NCBI GenBank assembly: GCA_965116785.1
Contig: OZ220731.1
Span: forward strand, 806,001 to 870,000
DNA from: Bin87 sp965116785
GTDB lineage: Bacteria > Chloroflexota > Dehalococcoidia > Lucifugimonadales > UBA3495
DNA length: 64,000 bases
Direction of reading: 5' to 3'
A program made the translations under genes and the position numbers. Each line of letters starts with the position of its first letter. Within the stretch, counting starts at the first letter, position 1. Below the pieces are notes generated by a model. That model saw nothing but the letters and a program-made list of their open reading frames with translations, did not search any database and had not been told where the DNA came from. This document shows positions 43,204 to 52,054 of the stretch, piece by piece.

Positions 43204-44077
43204 TGGATCCGGCGGTCAACCGGGAGTTCACCAGCTCGTGCAATTCCGCAAGGACGGCGGCGTTTTCTTCCAGGGTGAATTCGTCGACCAGGTAGTCGTG
43301 CTCGCCGCTGACGCCGCTGACGGCGCCGGCGTCCACGAGGAACCGAATGCAATCCGCGTCGGTGTCCACGTCGGGGAGCAAATTCCGACCAACCTCCAGC
43401 GACAGGGCTGCGACCAACCCGTATCCACCCCAATTGGAAGTGCTGGATATTACCAGGTGGTCGCAGCCTACGACTGCGGGATTGTCGGGCAACTGATCCG
43501 CGCCGGCCACAACATCGGCCAAATTGCCCATGCCGATCTCGTTGCCGCCGTCGCCGATCCCAACGGAGGGCAGTCCGAGGCCGAACAGCTTGTCGATTCG
43601 GGCAGTCTGCGGCGAAATGTCGCGGGAGCGCATGTTCCGGTAGATGCCGGCGGCGTCCGGAGAACAGCGCTCGATGGAAATCATCAGCGCGGGCCCGAAC
43701 TCGTCGACGACGGCGGACGCAGTCGCGTCGTTGTCCGCAGCGACATCAGAGATCGGGAAATCGATGACGCGCGAAGAGTCTCCGGCGTGTCCCAACCACG
43801 ACGCCATCATGCCGGCTACCGGGACGTCCGCGACGTAGATTACCGGGTGACCCAGGTCTCGCACCGCGTTGCCAATGGCGAAGGCGCCTGGCGGCCCATC
43901 GGTTTCGGGCGCATCGCTCATCAGGATGTAAAAGCCTGTGGTGATTACCACCGGGCCGGGATGCTGCAGAATGTACCGGGCTGCCTGAGCGCAAAAATCG
44001 CTCGGCACATGGGGGCGCAGCGCGTTGATGCCGCGCCGGTCGTGGTCGAGAATTATGTCTTCGATGGTGCGCGTCAT
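43196..44077 (-). CDS. DUF4392 protein, D-glutamate cyclase-like
   Basis: A 293-residue DUF4392 protein: GPVVITTGFYILMSDAPETDGPPGA near residue 41, FGPALMISIERCSPDAAGIYRNM, and the G-rich LPSVGIGDGGNEIGMGN loop. The same domain forms the C-terminal half of vertebrate DGLUCY, which interconverts D-glutamate and 5-oxo-D-proline. The N-terminal half (DUF1445) is encoded by the gene 14 bases upstream. The ATG follows AAGGAAC. Activity on D-glutamate is inferred from that family. Confidence 0.85.
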   Translation of the reverse strand: MTRTIEDIILDHDRRGINALRPHVPSDFCAQAARYILQHPGPVVITTGFYILMSDAPETDGPPGAFAIGNAVRDLGHPVIYVADVPVAGMMASWLGHAGDSSRVIDFPISDVAADNDATASAVVDEFGPALMISIERCSPDAAGIYRNMRSRDISPQTARIDKLFGLGLPSVGIGDGGNEIGMGNLADVVAGADQLPDNPAVVGCDHLVISSTSNWGGYGLVAALSLEVGRNLLPDVDTDADCIRFLVDAGAVSGVSGEHDYLVDEFTLEENAAVLAELHELVNSRLTAGSNG

Positions 44078-44090
44078 GATGTTCCTTGGG

Positions 44091-44888
44091 TTAGATTACG
44101 GCGTAATCGGAGTCGCGGCGGTCCGTGATGAACATCTTGCCGGGAGAGTGGGTGATCATCAGGGGCGGCTTGCAGTTGAGCGCCACGGCTTGCGGCGTGA
44201 CGCCACACGCCCAGAACACCGGTGTTTCTCCGGGTTTGATCTCCACCGCGTCGCCGAACTCGGGAGCGTCGATATCGCGGATGCCTATGGCGTCCGGATC
44301 ACCAATGTGAACCGGTGCGCCGTGGGTGTCCGGGAACCTGGAGGTTACCTGAACCGCCCGCACGATCTGTTCCTGCGGTATGGGGCGCATGCTCACCACC
44401 ATGGGACCGGAGAACATGCCGGCGGGCCTGGTGGCGATGTTGGTGATGTACATCGGCACGTTGCTGCCGGCTTCCTGGTGACGGAGCGGAATCCCCGAGT
44501 CGGCCATGGCGGCCTCGAAAGAGAAGCTGCACCCGAGAAGGAACGACACCAGGTCGTCCCGCCACACGTCGGCCACCGATGCCAATTCTGCGACCATCTC
44601 GCCGTTCTCGTAGATCCGGTAGGCGGGGATGTCGGTGCTGATGTCCGCGCCCGGAGCCGTGAACGAAGGCTCGACGGAACCGGCCTCGACGACCTCCAAC
44701 AATGGGCAGGGTTGCGGGTTCCGTTGGCAGAAGAGCAGGAAGTCGAACGCCAGGTCGCGGGGCAGCACTGCCAGGTTCGCCTGTACGTGCCCATTGGCCA
44801 GGCCGGAAGTGACGCCGCCGTACTCTCCGGCGCGGATCAGCCGGCGCAGTTCGGCGGGTTGCGTGGGGAGCATCGTTGCGGTGGTCAT
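44091..44888 (-). CDS. DUF1445 (putative hydro-lyase) protein
   Basis: A 265-residue protein of the DUF1445/UPF0317 family: FLLFCQRNPQPCPLLEVVEAG, FLLGCSFSFEAAM, SMRPIPQEQIVRAVQVTSRFP, and PVFWACGVTPQAVAL with ITHSPGKMFITD at the end. The family is annotated as hydro-lyase and forms the first half of DGLUCY. It begins the three-gene minus-strand operon with DUF4392 and the zinc-ribbon protein. GGAG precedes the ATG by about 8 bases. Confidence 0.88.
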   Translation of the reverse strand: MTTATMLPTQPAELRRLIRAGEYGGVTSGLANGHVQANLAVLPRDLAFDFLLFCQRNPQPCPLLEVVEAGSVEPSFTAPGADISTDIPAYRIYENGEMVAELASVADVWRDDLVSFLLGCSFSFEAAMADSGIPLRHQEAGSNVPMYITNIATRPAGMFSGPMVVSMRPIPQEQIVRAVQVTSRFPDTHGAPVHIGDPDAIGIRDIDAPEFGDAVEIKPGETPVFWACGVTPQAVALNCKPPLMITHSPGKMFITDRRDSDYAVI

Positions 44889-44914
44889 GGTTGGTCTCCA
44901 GTAGGCAAGGCCGG

Positions 44915-44942
44915 TTGGACAGGGCGTGCCTTATGCTAGAAT
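44915..44942 (+). promoter_or_regulatory. Promoter of the orphan winged-helix regulator
   Basis: TTGGAC, 16 bases, then TAGAAT with the TGC extension directly before it. It lies 110 bases before the regulator start, leaving a long leader; it is divergent from the DUF1445 gene. Confidence 0.6.
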
Positions 44943-45052
44943 TGCGCCGTTCGTTGCAGAGATAGACAGGCGCAATGATAGACAGGTGACCGGCCAGCGT
45001 CAATTTCGCTTCGGGGTCGCCAGAGAGCCAATCCAGCAGGCAGGAAACCGTT

Positions 45053-45727
45053 TTGTACAACGTGTTTTTGCTCACCCGGCCGGGCGATGCGATGACGTCG
45101 CTGGCGGGCCAGATCGACCGCGCCGGGTTATCTTACCGGTCGGGAAGCGACGTCATGGAGCTGGAAGATGTGGCACACTCCGACACGGTGGACGTGGTGC
45201 TGCTTGACCTGTCTGCGGTGGGTATCGGCGCGCAATCGGTCATAGAGCGGGTCAGCCAACTGTCGCTCCCGACGCTACTGGTCATGGACGAGACATCCAT
45301 CGGCCAGTACGATCCGTCGATCAATCCGGACGACTTCATCGTGGCTCCCCTGGCTGCTGCCGAGCTCGTAGCCCGGGTGGGCCAGATCGTGTACCGGCGC
45401 GACGGCCGCGGCGGTGAGCAGCTGATCAGGGTCGGGGAGTTGACCATTGACCTGCAGAGCTACGAGGTGACGATGGCCAGCCGTCGGATCCAGCTGACGT
45501 ACAAGGAATTCCAGCTGCTCACGCTGCTGGCATCAAACCCGGGTCGGGTCTACACGCGTGAGGCGTTGCTCAATCAGGTTTGGGGGTACGACTACCTCGG
45601 CGGCACGCGTACGGTGGACGTGCATATCCGGCGCCTGCGGTCGAAGGTGGAGGACCCTGACCACCTGTTTGTCGAAACCATCTGGAACGTGGGCTATCGC
45701 TTCCGCGACGTCGCCGCCGAAGGGTGA
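45053..45727 (+). CDS. OmpR-type winged-helix regulator with atypical receiver
   Basis: A 224-residue protein. The C-terminal half is a normal OmpR/PhoB DNA-binding domain (IQLTYKEFQLLTLLASNPGRVYTREALLNQVWG, then RTVDVHIRRLRSKVE and GYRF). The N-terminal half has receiver-like strands and a possible phosphoacceptor Asp52 (VVLLDLS), but lacks the N-terminal acidic pair (VFLLTRPGD) and the conserved Lys (FIVAPL instead of a KP motif). It is therefore probably not phosphorylated normally. No histidine kinase is adjacent. The start is TTG at 45053 with CAGGAA upstream; a GTG nine bases on is possible. Confidence 0.88.
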   Translation: MYNVFLLTRPGDAMTSLAGQIDRAGLSYRSGSDVMELEDVAHSDTVDVVLLDLSAVGIGAQSVIERVSQLSLPTLLVMDETSIGQYDPSINPDDFIVAPLAAAELVARVGQIVYRRDGRGGEQLIRVGELTIDLQSYEVTMASRRIQLTYKEFQLLTLLASNPGRVYTREALLNQVWGYDYLGGTRTVDVHIRRLRSKVEDPDHLFVETIWNVGYRFRDVAAEG

Positions 45728-45769
45728 TTCAGGATCCGCAGGCGAGTCTTCGCCACGTTACGAGGCGTA

Positions 45770-48334
45770 TCAGTCGCTGATGTTTTCCTGAACCCGCGCC
45801 AGGAACCGGTCCCGTTCGGCAACGATGCCGGCGTGCTTCGGGTCGGTGAGATCAGGGTCAACGTCGAGGATGGCAGCGGCTTCCTGGCGGGCCAGCGCCA
45901 TGAGATCCTGGTCGAAAGCGTTGGCGATGCGGAGCATGGTCTGGTCGCCGCTCTGAGTGGTGCCGAAAATGTCGCCTTCGTGGCGCATCTGCAGGTCGAT
46001 TTCGGCCAGCTTGAACCCGTCCCGGTTGTCCTCGAGGGCGGATAGGCGCTCACGCGCTCGTTCCGACTCTGACTCCGACATGAGCAGGCAGTAGCTCCGG
46101 TGTTCGCCGCGCCCCACGCGGCCGCGGAACTGGTGCAGTTGCGCCAGCCCGAACCGGTCTGCGCCGTCAATCATCATCACCGTGGCGTTGGGCACGTCGA
46201 TGCCGACTTCGACCACGGCGGTGGCGACCAGCACGTCCAGTTCGCCGTCGCGGAACTGGCGCATGGCTTTGTCTTTGTCGCGGGACGACAGGCGTCCGTG
46301 GAGCAGCCCGAGCCTGAGGTCGGGGAACACCTGGCTGGACAGGCGCTTGTGCTCCTCCGTGGCGGCCCGGACGTCCAGGTTTTCCGATTCCTCCACGAGC
46401 GGACAGATGATGAACGCCTGGCGTCCGGCTGCCACCTGCTGACGGACGAAACCATAGGCTGCGGCGCGCTTGTCTTCGGGCACCAGCCGGGTGAGGATGT
46501 CCTGCCGTCCGGGCGGGAGCTCGTCGATGGTTGATACGTCCAGGTCTCCGTAGAGGGTGAGCTGCAACGTCCGGGGTATGGGCGTGGCAGACATCATCAG
46601 CGCGTGGGGTTGCTCCGGCCCGGCGCTCCGGAGAGCCGTGCGCTGCGCGACGCCGAAGCGGTGCTGCTCGTCGGTGATGGCCAGGACCAGGTTGGGGAGT
46701 TCGACGCCGTCCTGGATCAGCGCGTGGGTGCCGACCAGCAGGTCGAGGTGACCCTCGGCGGCGAGGCGCAGCACCTCCCGGCGCGGCGCGGCGCGGGTGC
46801 TGCCGGTCAGCCGGCCAACGGTGAAAGGACGGCGCAAGCTGGGCAGATACGCCGAGAAAACATTGGGCTGCTGCAGTGGTTGCTCGAAGGTGGAGAGGAG
46901 CCGCTCGACCGTGGCGAAATGTTGCTCGGCCAACACTTCGGTGGGCGCCATCAGCGCCGACTGGCGATGGTCGGACGCCGCCGCCAGGATCGCGGTCATC
47001 GCGACCAGGGTTTTGCCGCTTCCGACTTCGCCCTGCAAGAGCCGGCTCATGGGGGGCGTGCCCCGGGTCATGTCGGCCAGGATTTCGCCGATGCAACGCA
47101 CCTGCGCCCGCGTTGGCGTGAAGGGCAGTTCGGACAGGAATCCGTCAACCGCCGGGCCACTGTACTGGACGGGAATCCCGACGGCGTTGCGCTCGCGATG
47201 GCGGCGGCGGCCCAGGATGCCCATCTGGAAGGCCATGATTTCGTCGAAAGCCAAGCGGCGTCGGGCCCGGTCGGCGTGGCCCAAATCCGAAGGATAGTGG
47301 GCGTCGCTGATGGCCTGCTGAATGCCGACCAGTTTGGTGCGCGCCAGAGTGTCCGCAGGCATGGTCTCCGCCACACCCCCGAGAAACCGTTCCAGGCCGC
47401 GCCAGGTGAGGCTCCGGAGGTTCCGCGCGGTCATGCCCTGGGTGAGGCGATACACCGGTGTTATGCGGCCCACGTTCAGCGGCGGCGCGGCCTCGGTTAC
47501 CACGTCATATTCGGGCGATTGGATTGTCAGCCGGCCGCGATACAGGTCGGCCTTGCCGTGCACGACCATGGCGCTGCCAGCCCGGAGACTTCTGGCGAGG
47601 AACTTCTGTCCAAACCATTGCAGGGGTATAGCGCCGGTTGCGTCCTGCAATGTTCCCTCGACAAGTTGCAGGCCGCGCTGACCTACGTTGCTCGAGCGGA
47701 TGTTCACCAACTCGCCTTCCAGGGTGAAGGTTCCGCCGGCATATACGTCGGCGATGCCGGTGACGTCCGCCCGGTCGTCGTACCGACGGGGGAGCATGTA
47801 GAGGAGGTCGCGAACCGTGCCGGCTCCGAGCGATTCCAGTCGCTGCACAGTCCTGCCGTCCATGCGGCGGACTGCGGAGACGGGTTCGTCCGGGTTGCCA
47901 GGGCTGGCGACTAACTTCGGCGGGACGTACGGCCGCCGGCGCACGGGGACCTGCTGGAAAGCATCGCCGGGAGCGAAGAGGTGCGTTTCGGGCGGGACGT
48001 CAGTTTCGATTGGCTCGACCTCGTGCCGCGTCGATTGGGCGTCAGGGTCAGCGCGGGGCGATTCGACGGTGCCATCCAAGACCTGTCGCCACGCGGAGAC
48101 CCATTCCCGTCGGGCGTCAGGCGGCAGGTCGCGATAGGGAGCGGAAATCAGCGTCGCGACGCGGTCCGGATGGTTTTCGAGGCACTCGCGAAGCTCGGTC
48201 TCCCAGCGTTCGACGAAACGCCGAATGCCTCCGCTCACGGCGTTGTCAGCGAAACCCTTGTGTTCCTCCAGGGCAAGGATTTTGCCAAAGGCGTCACGCC
48301 AGACAGGAACGGGGTCGCCGCGGTTTGTAGCCAT
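45770..48334 (-). CDS. recG: ATP-dependent DNA helicase RecG
   Basis: An 854-residue RecG, longer than the usual 690-780 because of about 150 extra N-terminal residues. The wedge/OB region follows (FTLEGELVNIRSSNVGQRG), then motif I LLQGEVGSGKTLVA, the family-specific DEQHRFGV box, MSATPIPRTLQLTLYGD, LLHGRLSSRDKD, TAVVEVGIDVPNATVM and FHQFRGRVGRG-type motif VI. It reverses stalled forks and Holliday junctions. It is located after DegV and DAK2 genes on the same strand, a neighbourhood also seen in Firmicutes. Ribosome site is weak. Confidence 0.95.
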   Translation of the reverse strand: MATNRGDPVPVWRDAFGKILALEEHKGFADNAVSGGIRRFVERWETELRECLENHPDRVATLISAPYRDLPPDARREWVSAWRQVLDGTVESPRADPDAQSTRHEVEPIETDVPPETHLFAPGDAFQQVPVRRRPYVPPKLVASPGNPDEPVSAVRRMDGRTVQRLESLGAGTVRDLLYMLPRRYDDRADVTGIADVYAGGTFTLEGELVNIRSSNVGQRGLQLVEGTLQDATGAIPLQWFGQKFLARSLRAGSAMVVHGKADLYRGRLTIQSPEYDVVTEAAPPLNVGRITPVYRLTQGMTARNLRSLTWRGLERFLGGVAETMPADTLARTKLVGIQQAISDAHYPSDLGHADRARRRLAFDEIMAFQMGILGRRRHRERNAVGIPVQYSGPAVDGFLSELPFTPTRAQVRCIGEILADMTRGTPPMSRLLQGEVGSGKTLVAMTAILAAASDHRQSALMAPTEVLAEQHFATVERLLSTFEQPLQQPNVFSAYLPSLRRPFTVGRLTGSTRAAPRREVLRLAAEGHLDLLVGTHALIQDGVELPNLVLAITDEQHRFGVAQRTALRSAGPEQPHALMMSATPIPRTLQLTLYGDLDVSTIDELPPGRQDILTRLVPEDKRAAAYGFVRQQVAAGRQAFIICPLVEESENLDVRAATEEHKRLSSQVFPDLRLGLLHGRLSSRDKDKAMRQFRDGELDVLVATAVVEVGIDVPNATVMMIDGADRFGLAQLHQFRGRVGRGEHRSYCLLMSESESERARERLSALEDNRDGFKLAEIDLQMRHEGDIFGTTQSGDQTMLRIANAFDQDLMALARQEAAAILDVDPDLTDPKHAGIVAERDRFLARVQENISD

Positions 48335-48383
48335 TCACGCGATCCCACGCCACCCCGGTCAAGTTCGGGGCGGCGAGCCGGCG

Positions 48384-49217
48384 TCAAGGAAGGGTGGACA
48401 CCGCCACCGCGCCCGGCCCGACATGCGTCCCAATGGCGGAACCGATCTGCAGCGTGTAGGTGTTTGCCGGATCCGCAAGGTCGGACAGACGGTTCCGCAT
48501 CTCTTCTGCCGGTCCGGCGTCGGTGGTGTAGGCGACGGCGAGCTTCGAGACCGGGCCCTGTTCGCGAACCAGTTCCTCCAAGCGCTGTAGCCCCCGCCGG
48601 AGGTTGCGCGGGCGGTCCACGGGCAACACCTCCCCGTCGGCGACCTTCAGGATCGGTTTTACTTTGAGCAATGAACCCATGAACGCCTGGGCTTTACCGA
48701 TCCTGCCACCCTTCTGCAGGTATTCGAGTGTGTCCACCATGGCGAACCCGTAGCCTCGACCGGCTCTGGCTTGTGCAGCGGAGACGACCGAGTCCAGAGT
48801 GGCGCCATCCGAAGCGGCGTCTTCGGCCGCGGCGATGACCTGGAGCATGTGGCCCACGGACGCAGTGCTGGAGTCGATCACGGTCACGGCGCCATCGTCA
48901 AACTGGGAGGCAGCCTGCGCCGCCGAGTTGTAGGTACCGCTGAGTTGCCTGGCCACCGTGATGCACACGACCTGATCGCCGGCCGCAACCAGGGGTTCCA
49001 TTGCCCCGGTGAAATCTCCAGGTGTCGGCTGCGATGTGCTTGGCAACTGCGGAGAGGACTGGAGGCGTGCGTAAAACTGGGTTGGATTGATGTCGATTCC
49101 CTGTCGGAATGACTCCTCGCCGAAAAGGACATAGGCGGGGACAATTGAGATTCCGAAATGTTCGACGGTCTCTCGGGCAATGTCGCAGGTACTGTCGGTG
49201 ATGATCTTTATGGCCAT
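48384..49217 (-). CDS. DegV family protein (FakB-like fatty acid-binding)
   Basis: A 277-residue DegV protein: IKIITDSTCDIARETVEHF at the start, TSQPTPGDFTGAM, TVARQLSGTYNSA, DSSTASVGHML, YLQKGGRIGKAQAF and the C-terminal GSAIGTHVGPGAVAV. DegV/FakB proteins hold a fatty acid for phosphorylation by FakA. A FakA-like DAK2 gene is directly upstream, supporting a FakAB pair for incorporating exogenous fatty acids. ATG at 49217 has AAGGAG 9 bases before; the in-frame GTG at 49226 is too close. Confidence 0.92.
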   Translation of the reverse strand: MAIKIITDSTCDIARETVEHFGISIVPAYVLFGEESFRQGIDINPTQFYARLQSSPQLPSTSQPTPGDFTGAMEPLVAAGDQVVCITVARQLSGTYNSAAQAASQFDDGAVTVIDSSTASVGHMLQVIAAAEDAASDGATLDSVVSAAQARAGRGYGFAMVDTLEYLQKGGRIGKAQAFMGSLLKVKPILKVADGEVLPVDRPRNLRRGLQRLEELVREQGPVSKLAVAYTTDAGPAEEMRNRLSDLADPANTYTLQIGSAIGTHVGPGAVAVSTLP

Positions 49218-49254
49218 GCGGAACACTCCTTCCCAGGATGGCGGCTGGCAAAAG

Positions 49255-50931
49255 TTATTCGACGGACACCAGGTACGGGTAATGGGGTTGGCCGCCCTCG
49301 TAGACGTCCACCTCCGCTCCGTCGTAGGATCCCTCCAATTCTTCCTGCAAGGCGGCGACCGATTCGGCCGAAGCGCCTTCCCCCCAATACAGGGTGATCA
49401 CACTCTCTTCGTCGGCGGCAGAGTGCTGGAGTCCTGAGCGAACCGCCGCATCGGGATTATCGGCCAGTGCGGCTAGCTTGCCGTCCAGGATCGCCATGTA
49501 CTCGCCCTCCCGAACCTCCTGGCCATCGACCACCGAGTCGCGAACCGCCTGAGTTATCTCGAGGGTTTCCATGCCGGCGCGGGCTGATTCCATGTTGCCC
49601 ACGTTGTTCTCGATGGACGTCTCGGGATTGAAACCGAGCAGCGCCCCGGTACCCTGGGGCATGGTGCGGGTGCCCACGACGTGCAACGTGACTTCGCCGG
49701 TGTCCGCTTCCGCGGCCTGGTTGGCGGTCAGGATGACGTTGTGATTATTAGGCAGCACGATTACGTCGGAGGTGCCGGCGGACATGGCGGCATCGATGAT
49801 CTCGCTCGCGCTGGGATTGAGGGTCTGACCGCCGGGGATGATTGCGGCGCACCCCGCGTCCAAGAACAGATCGGCGAGGCCTTTGCCGGAGGCAACCGCG
49901 ATCACCGAGATGCCGGGCCGAATCTCCGTGGGCCGGGCGCGTTCACGGTGTCCTGCGGTCCAGTCGCGGTTCTGGAGGCTCATGTTGTCGATTTTGAGCT
50001 CGTCCAACTCGCCGAAACTGATGCCGTACGTCAACGCCGAGCCGGGATCCGCGGTATGCACGTGGATCCGCACGGCCTGTCCCCCGCCGACAACCACGGT
50101 GGAATCGGTGATTTGGGCGAATCCGCTACGCAGGTCGTCCACGTCAAGGTCCTGGCCATGGATCACGAATTGCGTGCAGTATCCGAATTCCTCGGCTTCA
50201 TGGGCGTCGAGAAAGTCGGAATCGATGGCGACGGACGCCGTTTGCTGCGGGTTGATCACCCCGCCCACGCTGCGCAAGCCCAGGTCGATGGCCTCTCCGG
50301 TCTCGCCCAGCAGGTGTTGGAGCGCGCCGCCTATGATCGCCACGACCCCCAGCCCGCCTGAGTCCACCACGCCGGCTTCCTTCAAAACGGGAAGCTGGTC
50401 AGGCGTGCGCGCCAGGGCTTGGACAGCGCCGTCGTAGGCGACTCGCCATAGGGTGATGACATCGACCTCGCCGGCGTCGTTGGCTTCTACCGCAGCGTCC
50501 GACGCGCCTCGGATCACCGAAAGCATGGTGCCCTCGCGGGGTTGGCTAACGGCGTGGTAGGCGGAGTCGGTGGCCGAGCGGAAGGCGGCCACGGCGTGGG
50601 AGGAGTCGATCTCCACGGCGCCGGCAACGCCGTCGGCGAAACCGCGCAGCAGTTGCGACAGGATCACGCCACTGTTGCCCCGGGCTCCCCAGAAGGCGCC
50701 GGTGGCGATGGAATCCGCCACTTCTCCAGCGGCTTCCGCGTCGGCGTCCTTGTTCATCTGCTCGACGCCGGCGCGCAGAGTGAGCAGCATATTGGTGCCG
50801 GTGTCGCCGTCAGGAACCGGGAAAACATTCAGGGCGTTGGCGGCGTCCCGATACAGTTCCATGTAGGCGACCGCGCCAAGCATGGCCTGGCGTAAATCAG
50901 CCGCCTGCAACGTGGTGAAAAGCGATGTCAT
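49255..50931 (-). CDS. fakA: DAK2 domain fatty acid kinase FakA-like
   Basis: A 558-residue protein with the DAK2 ATP-binding motif NVFPVPDGDTGTNM (about residue 35), GARGNSGVILSQLLRGF, KEAGVVDSGGLG, the middle domain with VRIHVHTADPG, and a C-terminal DegV-like domain (IIPGGQTLNPS, LPNNHNVI). FakA phosphorylates FakB-bound fatty acids to acyl phosphates. The partner DegV lies 37 bases downstream, then recG. The start is the first ATG after a TGC-TATACT element. Confidence 0.9.
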   Translation of the reverse strand: MTSLFTTLQAADLRQAMLGAVAYMELYRDAANALNVFPVPDGDTGTNMLLTLRAGVEQMNKDADAEAAGEVADSIATGAFWGARGNSGVILSQLLRGFADGVAGAVEIDSSHAVAAFRSATDSAYHAVSQPREGTMLSVIRGASDAAVEANDAGEVDVITLWRVAYDGAVQALARTPDQLPVLKEAGVVDSGGLGVVAIIGGALQHLLGETGEAIDLGLRSVGGVINPQQTASVAIDSDFLDAHEAEEFGYCTQFVIHGQDLDVDDLRSGFAQITDSTVVVGGGQAVRIHVHTADPGSALTYGISFGELDELKIDNMSLQNRDWTAGHRERARPTEIRPGISVIAVASGKGLADLFLDAGCAAIIPGGQTLNPSASEIIDAAMSAGTSDVIVLPNNHNVILTANQAAEADTGEVTLHVVGTRTMPQGTGALLGFNPETSIENNVGNMESARAGMETLEITQAVRDSVVDGQEVREGEYMAILDGKLAALADNPDAAVRSGLQHSAADEESVITLYWGEGASAESVAALQEELEGSYDGAEVDVYEGGQPHYPYLVSVE

Positions 50932-50965
50932 GCCGCAAGTATTATGGAGTTACCAAGTGGGCGCA

Positions 50966-50971
50966 AGTATA
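50966..50971 (-). promoter_or_regulatory. Probable extended -10 for the fakA operon
   Basis: On the minus strand TGC-TATACT lies about 35 bases before fakA. The -35 position is weak. Confidence 0.45.
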
Positions 50972-51095
50972 GCACAGAGGGTTTTCCATTCCCGTGCTGC
51001 GGACTTACCGAGTCGAGTGACTTATAGATTTGCCGGCTGGCGACCGACGTGGCACACTCTGGGCATCCAGCGGTCACCGCACTCGCGAGGCGCAC

Positions 51096-51956
51096 ATGAG
51101 TCAGCAACTTCCGCCCGAAGTTCTCAACCTGATCGACGCCGCACTCACCGAAGACCAGGCATTCAACGATCCGACCACCCAGACGCTGATCCCGGACGGG
51201 GTGATTGGCAGCGGCATGTTGAGAGCCAAGGCGGATGGCGTGCTGGCCGGCGGCCCGGTGGCAGAGGCGGTGTTCAGACGGATCGATCCTGACCTCGACG
51301 TGGAACTGCTGCTGGCAGACGGAGCCGGGCTGGAGTCCGGTCGCGACATCGCCAGCGTGGTTGGATCCGCCGCGGCGATTCTCAGAGCGGAGCGCACCGC
51401 CCTGAACTTCATGCAGCGGATGAGCGGCATCGCCACGGCAACGAACCGGTACGTGCGTGCGGTTGAGGGGACGGCGGCCAGGATCGTAGACACCAGAAAG
51501 ACCGCACCGGGTCATCGCTATCTCGACAAGTACAGCGTGCGGATGGGCGGCGGGTACAACCACCGCATCAACCTGGCGGACGGTATCCTGATCAAGGACA
51601 ATCACCTGGCCGCGCGGGGCTCGCTGGAAGAACCGCTGGGAGCCGTGGTGCGGCACGCGATCTCCCAGGCGTCACACACGATCCGGGTGGAAGTCGAGGT
51701 GGAGTCCCTGGAGCAGGTGCGCGAGGCCGTGGACGCGGGCGCGCACATCATCATGCTGGACAACATGCCCGTGGATATGATGCGCGAGGCCGTGGGCATA
51801 ATCGCCGGGCGGGCGTCAATCGAGGCTTCGGGAGGGATCACGCTGGCCACCGTGCGGGACGTCGCCCAAACCGGTGTCGACCTGATCAGTATTGGCGGCC
51901 TGACCCATTCCACCGACGCCCTGGACATTTCACTGGACCTGGAGTTTCCCGACTGA
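51096..51956 (+). CDS. nadC: Nicotinate-nucleotide pyrophosphorylase (carboxylating)
   Basis: A 286-residue NadC: an N-terminal domain with LTEDQAFNDPTTQ, AERTALNFMQRMSGIATAT, then DTRKTAPGHRYLDKYSVRMGG, NLADGILIKDNHL, the acidic VEVEVESLEQV and EASGGITLATV. It turns quinolinate and PRPP into nicotinate mononucleotide. nadA and nadB are not near. The ATG at 51096 has GAGG about 5 bases upstream; the upstream in-frame residues look non-coding. Confidence 0.95.
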   Translation: MSQQLPPEVLNLIDAALTEDQAFNDPTTQTLIPDGVIGSGMLRAKADGVLAGGPVAEAVFRRIDPDLDVELLLADGAGLESGRDIASVVGSAAAILRAERTALNFMQRMSGIATATNRYVRAVEGTAARIVDTRKTAPGHRYLDKYSVRMGGGYNHRINLADGILIKDNHLAARGSLEEPLGAVVRHAISQASHTIRVEVEVESLEQVREAVDAGAHIIMLDNMPVDMMREAVGIIAGRASIEASGGITLATVRDVAQTGVDLISIGGLTHSTDALDISLDLEFPD

Positions 51957-51981
51957 CCGTGACGCCCGTCGACCGCTTCCC

Positions 51982-52011
51982 TTGAACGCGGGTGGCGCGC
52001 GGCGGTATATT
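51982..52011 (+). promoter_or_regulatory. Promoter of the CMD-family gene
   Basis: TTGAAC, 18 bases, TATATT, lying just after the nadC stop and 44 bases before the next start. Confidence 0.55.
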
Positions 52012-52054
52012 GCCGGTGACCGTTCGCAAAATCAATACGAAGGAGCATACCCCA

